From Aquipseudomonas alcaligenes MRY13-0052 (GTDB lineage Bacteria > Pseudomonadota > Gammaproteobacteria > Pseudomonadales > Pseudomonadaceae): a stretch of 64,000 bases of DNA. Positions 62,601 to 64,000 of the stretch are shown here, piece by piece; the first letter of the stretch is position 1; each line of letters begins with the position of its first letter. A program made the position numbers and the translations under genes. The DNA lies in contig BATO01000024.1 of NCBI GenBank assembly GCA_000474255.1, forward strand, positions 1 to 64,000. The letters run 5' to 3'. Below the pieces are notes generated by a model. The model was not told the origin of the DNA, did not search any database, and was given only the letters and a program-made list of their open reading frames with translations.

Positions 62601-64000
62601 GGCCAGTGCCTCCACCACCAGGGAGACCGCCTGCGGCGCGTCCACCACCTGCCAGAGGTGCTCACCCTCTTGAACGAAGCGGGTGCGCAGTGATTCATGC
62701 CGGGCGATCAGGTCGCTGAAGGCCCGTTCCAGGGCATCAATATCCAGTTCGCCCTTCAGGCGCAGCGCCGAGGGGATGTGGTACGCGGCGCTTTCCGGCT
62801 CCAGTTGCCAGAGGAACCACTGGCGCTCCTGGGCATAAGACAAGGGCAGCGGCTGCTCCCGGGAGATCGGCAGCAGCGGCGGCTCGGCCTGGGCCAGCGG
62901 TTGCTCGATAGCGCGGGCGAACTCGCTCAATTGCGGGTGTTCGAACAGCGTGCGCAACGACACCTCGCGCTGCAGCTGCAGCCGCGCCCGCGACACCACC
63001 TGGGTGGCCAGCAACGAGTGGCCGCCCAGCTCGAAGAAACCATCATGACGGCCGACCCGCTCGACACCGAGCAGGGCCTGCCAGATATCCGCCAGCTGGC
63101 GCTCCAGACCGTCCTGGGGTTCCACGTATTCCTTGCGCGACTGCCCGGCCTCGGGCTGCGGCAGCGCCTTGCGCTCCAGCTTGCCGTTGGGGCTCAGGGG
63201 CATCGCGTCCAGCAGCACCCACTGGGCGGGAACCATGTAATCCGGCAGCCCTTGGCGCAGCTGGCTGGCCAGTTGCTCAGTGTCCAGATCGTCTTGAGCA
63301 GGCACCACATAGCCAACAAGGCGCTGGTCGACCGCCAGCACCACGGCTTCGCGGACTTCAGCCAGTTCCATCAAACGGGCTTCGATTTCGCCCAGTTCGA
63401 TGCGCAGGCCACGGATTTTCACCTGGTGGTCGATTCGGCCGGCGTATTCGATCACGCCATCCGGGCGATACCGCGCCAGGTCGCCGGTGCGGTACATGCG
63501 TTCGCCGGCCACGAAGGGGTTGGCAACGAAGCGCTCGGCGGTCAGCGCTGGGCGACGGTGGTAACCCCGGGCCAGGCCTTCACCGGCCAGGTACAGCTCG
63601 CCGAGCACACCAACAGGCACTGGCTCCAGATTGCTGTCGAGGATGTAGCAACCGAGGTTGGCGATCGGCTGGCCGATGGGCACACCGTCTTTGCCTTCAT
63701 CGCGGCAGGTCCAGTGGGTGACGTCGATGGCCGCTTCGGTGGGGCCATAGAGGTTGTACAGGCCGGCTTGCGGCAGGCGGGCGAACACCTGCTGCTGGGC
63801 ATCCACCGGCAGCGCTTCACCGCTGCAGACGATGCGTTTGAGGCTGCTGCAACGCTCTACCTGCGGGTCGAGCAGGAAGGCTTGGAGCATCGAGGGCACG
63901 AAGTGCAGCGTGGTGATGTTTTCCTGCTCGATCAGCGCCACCAGCTTGGCCGGGTCACGGTGGTCGCCAGGAGCAGCCACGACCAGACGAGCGCCGGTCA
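59655..64000 (-). CDS. pyoverdine NRPS, partial (A-T-C-A-T visible)
   Basis: The gene runs off the right edge of the window; about 1448 C-terminal residues are visible and the frame is open to base 64000. In order: most of an A domain (64000 to ~63150), carrier domain (GGHSL near 63030), condensation domain (~62860-61560; HHIVSDAW near 62465), A domain (~61500-60000), carrier domain (GGHSL near 59860) and an acidic tail. The first A domain shows H, V, S, L, I, D at the visible specificity positions, matching the Ser code of the other modules. The second reads D-F-W-N-V-G-M-V-H, the Thr code. There is no epimerase, so both residues should stay L, although the Ser-module start is unseen. It overlaps the next gene by 11 bases, and its promoter lies outside the window. 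Confidence 0.9.
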   Translation of the reverse strand, partial: TGARLVVAAPGDHRDPAKLVALIEQENITTLHFVPSMLQAFLLDPQVERCSSLKRIVCSGEALPVDAQQQVFARLPQAGLYNLYGPTEAAIDVTHWTCRDEGKDGVPIGQPIANLGCYILDSNLEPVPVGVLGELYLAGEGLARGYHRRPALTAERFVANPFVAGERMYRTGDLARYRPDGVIEYAGRIDHQVKIRGLRIELGEIEARLMELAEVREAVVLAVDQRLVGYVVPAQDDLDTEQLASQLRQGLPDYMVPAQWVLLDAMPLSPNGKLERKALPQPEAGQSRKEYVEPQDGLERQLADIWQALLGVERVGRHDGFFELGGHSLLATQVVSRARLQLQREVSLRTLFEHPQLSEFARAIEQPLAQAEPPLLPISREQPLPLSYAQERQWFLWQLEPESAAYHIPSALRLKGELDIDALERAFSDLIARHESLRTRFVQEGEHLWQVVDAPQAVSLVVEALAPAALDNAIAQEARRTFDLRQGPLLRVHVWRLAADEHVLLLTQHHIVSDAWSMRVMVDELLALYAAGRRGEAVALPPLVIQYADYAAWQRQWMDSEARRRQLDYWVAQLGGQAPTLELPTDHARPAERNRRAARLDLDLGDAFAHSIRTCAREQGGTPFMLLLVAFQVLLARYSGQGDIRIGVPIANRNRLETEGLIGFFVNTQVLTAQVDEQSTFSQLLQQARQTTLDAQANQDLPFEQLVEALQPERSLGRSPLFEVLFNYQHDLYAQRPELPGLAFEQIAVDGRDAQFDLSLDIVDGAGLQAIFTYATDLFEAATVERLADHWRNLLTAMVAHPNQRLAELPMLSNSEQQANLQAWNPAPAHFPVDTCLHQLFEQRAAESPDSIALSFEGQTLAYGELNRRANRLAHRLIAEGVRPDSLVGLAAGRGLEVIVGLLAILKAGGAYVPLDPAYPEDRLAFLIEDSGLQLLLAEDSARERLIIPEQVRVLPLEPDDGQGRDDNPNVALSPANLAYVIYTSGSTGQPKGALLSHANAMRLFTATDAWFNFGPQDVWSLFHSFAFDFSVWEIFGALLYGGRLVIVPQWVTRSPDEFHTLLCREGVTVLNQTPSAFKALMGVACTANDQASALRYVVFGGEALEVKGLAPWFERFGDSAPRLVNMYGITETTVHVTWRPLSLDDLQQGASSPIGEAIPDLTWYLLDGALNPVAQGCTGELYVGGPGLARGYLKRPALSATRFVPDPFSSLGERLYRTGDLARYRSDGVIEYIGRLDQQVKIRGFRIELGEIEAQLLAHKAIREAAVLAQDGNGGPQLVAYLVHGSSLDEVALRDALKAHLREHLPDYMVPAHLLFLDHLPLTTNGKLDRKALPALDAALQQRAYEAPASELEQRLADIWQALLGLERVGRHDNFFELGGHSLQLVMLSSRLRDDLGIEVPLRDFYLARTLAELAAYLESQQGKGGLDDEYDMIFDALDELEKDDA

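Overview
The window is high-GC DNA with the gene content and order of a Pseudomonas pyoverdine (fluorescent siderophore) locus. The order pvdQ-pvdA-fpvI / fpvR-pvdR-pvdT-opmQ / pvdP / pvdM-pvdN-pvdO / pvdE is the one I know from P. aeruginosa PAO1. The host is therefore probably a fluorescent Pseudomonas of, or near, the P. aeruginosa/resinovorans lineage. The NRPS genes differ from PAO1, so the product should be a different pyoverdine.

Layout. 1-3430: an accessory flank with an AraC regulator, a divergent MFS transporter and a MarR regulator. 3868-8137 (minus): pvdQ, pvdA and the ECF sigma factor fpvI. 8321-14031 (plus): anti-sigma fpvR, then the export operon pvdR-pvdT-opmQ. 14381-16012 (minus): pvdP. 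16186-19729 (plus): pvdM-pvdN-pvdO. 19838-21490: pvdE. 21635-41292 (plus): two NRPS genes, C-A-T-E-C-A-T and C-A-T-C-A-T-E-C-A-T-TE. 41355-42305: an alpha/beta hydrolase. 42652-45177 (minus): the TonB-dependent receptor fpvA. 45395-46050: a tandem repeat cluster. 46167-64000 (minus): three overlapping NRPS genes, the most upstream one cut by the window edge.

How it works together. PvdA makes N5-hydroxyornithine for the NRPSs. PvdE moves the acylated precursor to the periplasm. PvdQ, PvdP, PvdM, PvdN and PvdO mature it there, PvdRT-OpmQ exports it, and FpvA takes up the iron complex and signals through FpvR to FpvI. Six promoters carry an exact TAAAT-N16-CGT iron-starvation (PvdS) box. A seventh, upstream of fpvA, has a 15-base spacer. 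A Fur-like box lies between fpvI and fpvR. PvdS, PvdL, PvdH and PvdF are not in the window.

Reading A-domain specificity residues by eye gives the side-chain segment ...Ser-Thr-D-Ser-Lys-(beta-OH-Asp)-D-Gln(?)-Dab(?)-Ser-D-Thr-(OH-Orn), released by the TE domain. The beta-hydroxyaspartate step is unusual. A condensation domain fused to a TauD/SyrP-like hydroxylase ends one protein. The next protein begins with a catalytically degenerate condensation-like (interface) domain followed by an Asp-type A domain and a carrier domain. The hydroxylase part also has its own Shine-Dalgarno sequence and ATG inside the large gene.
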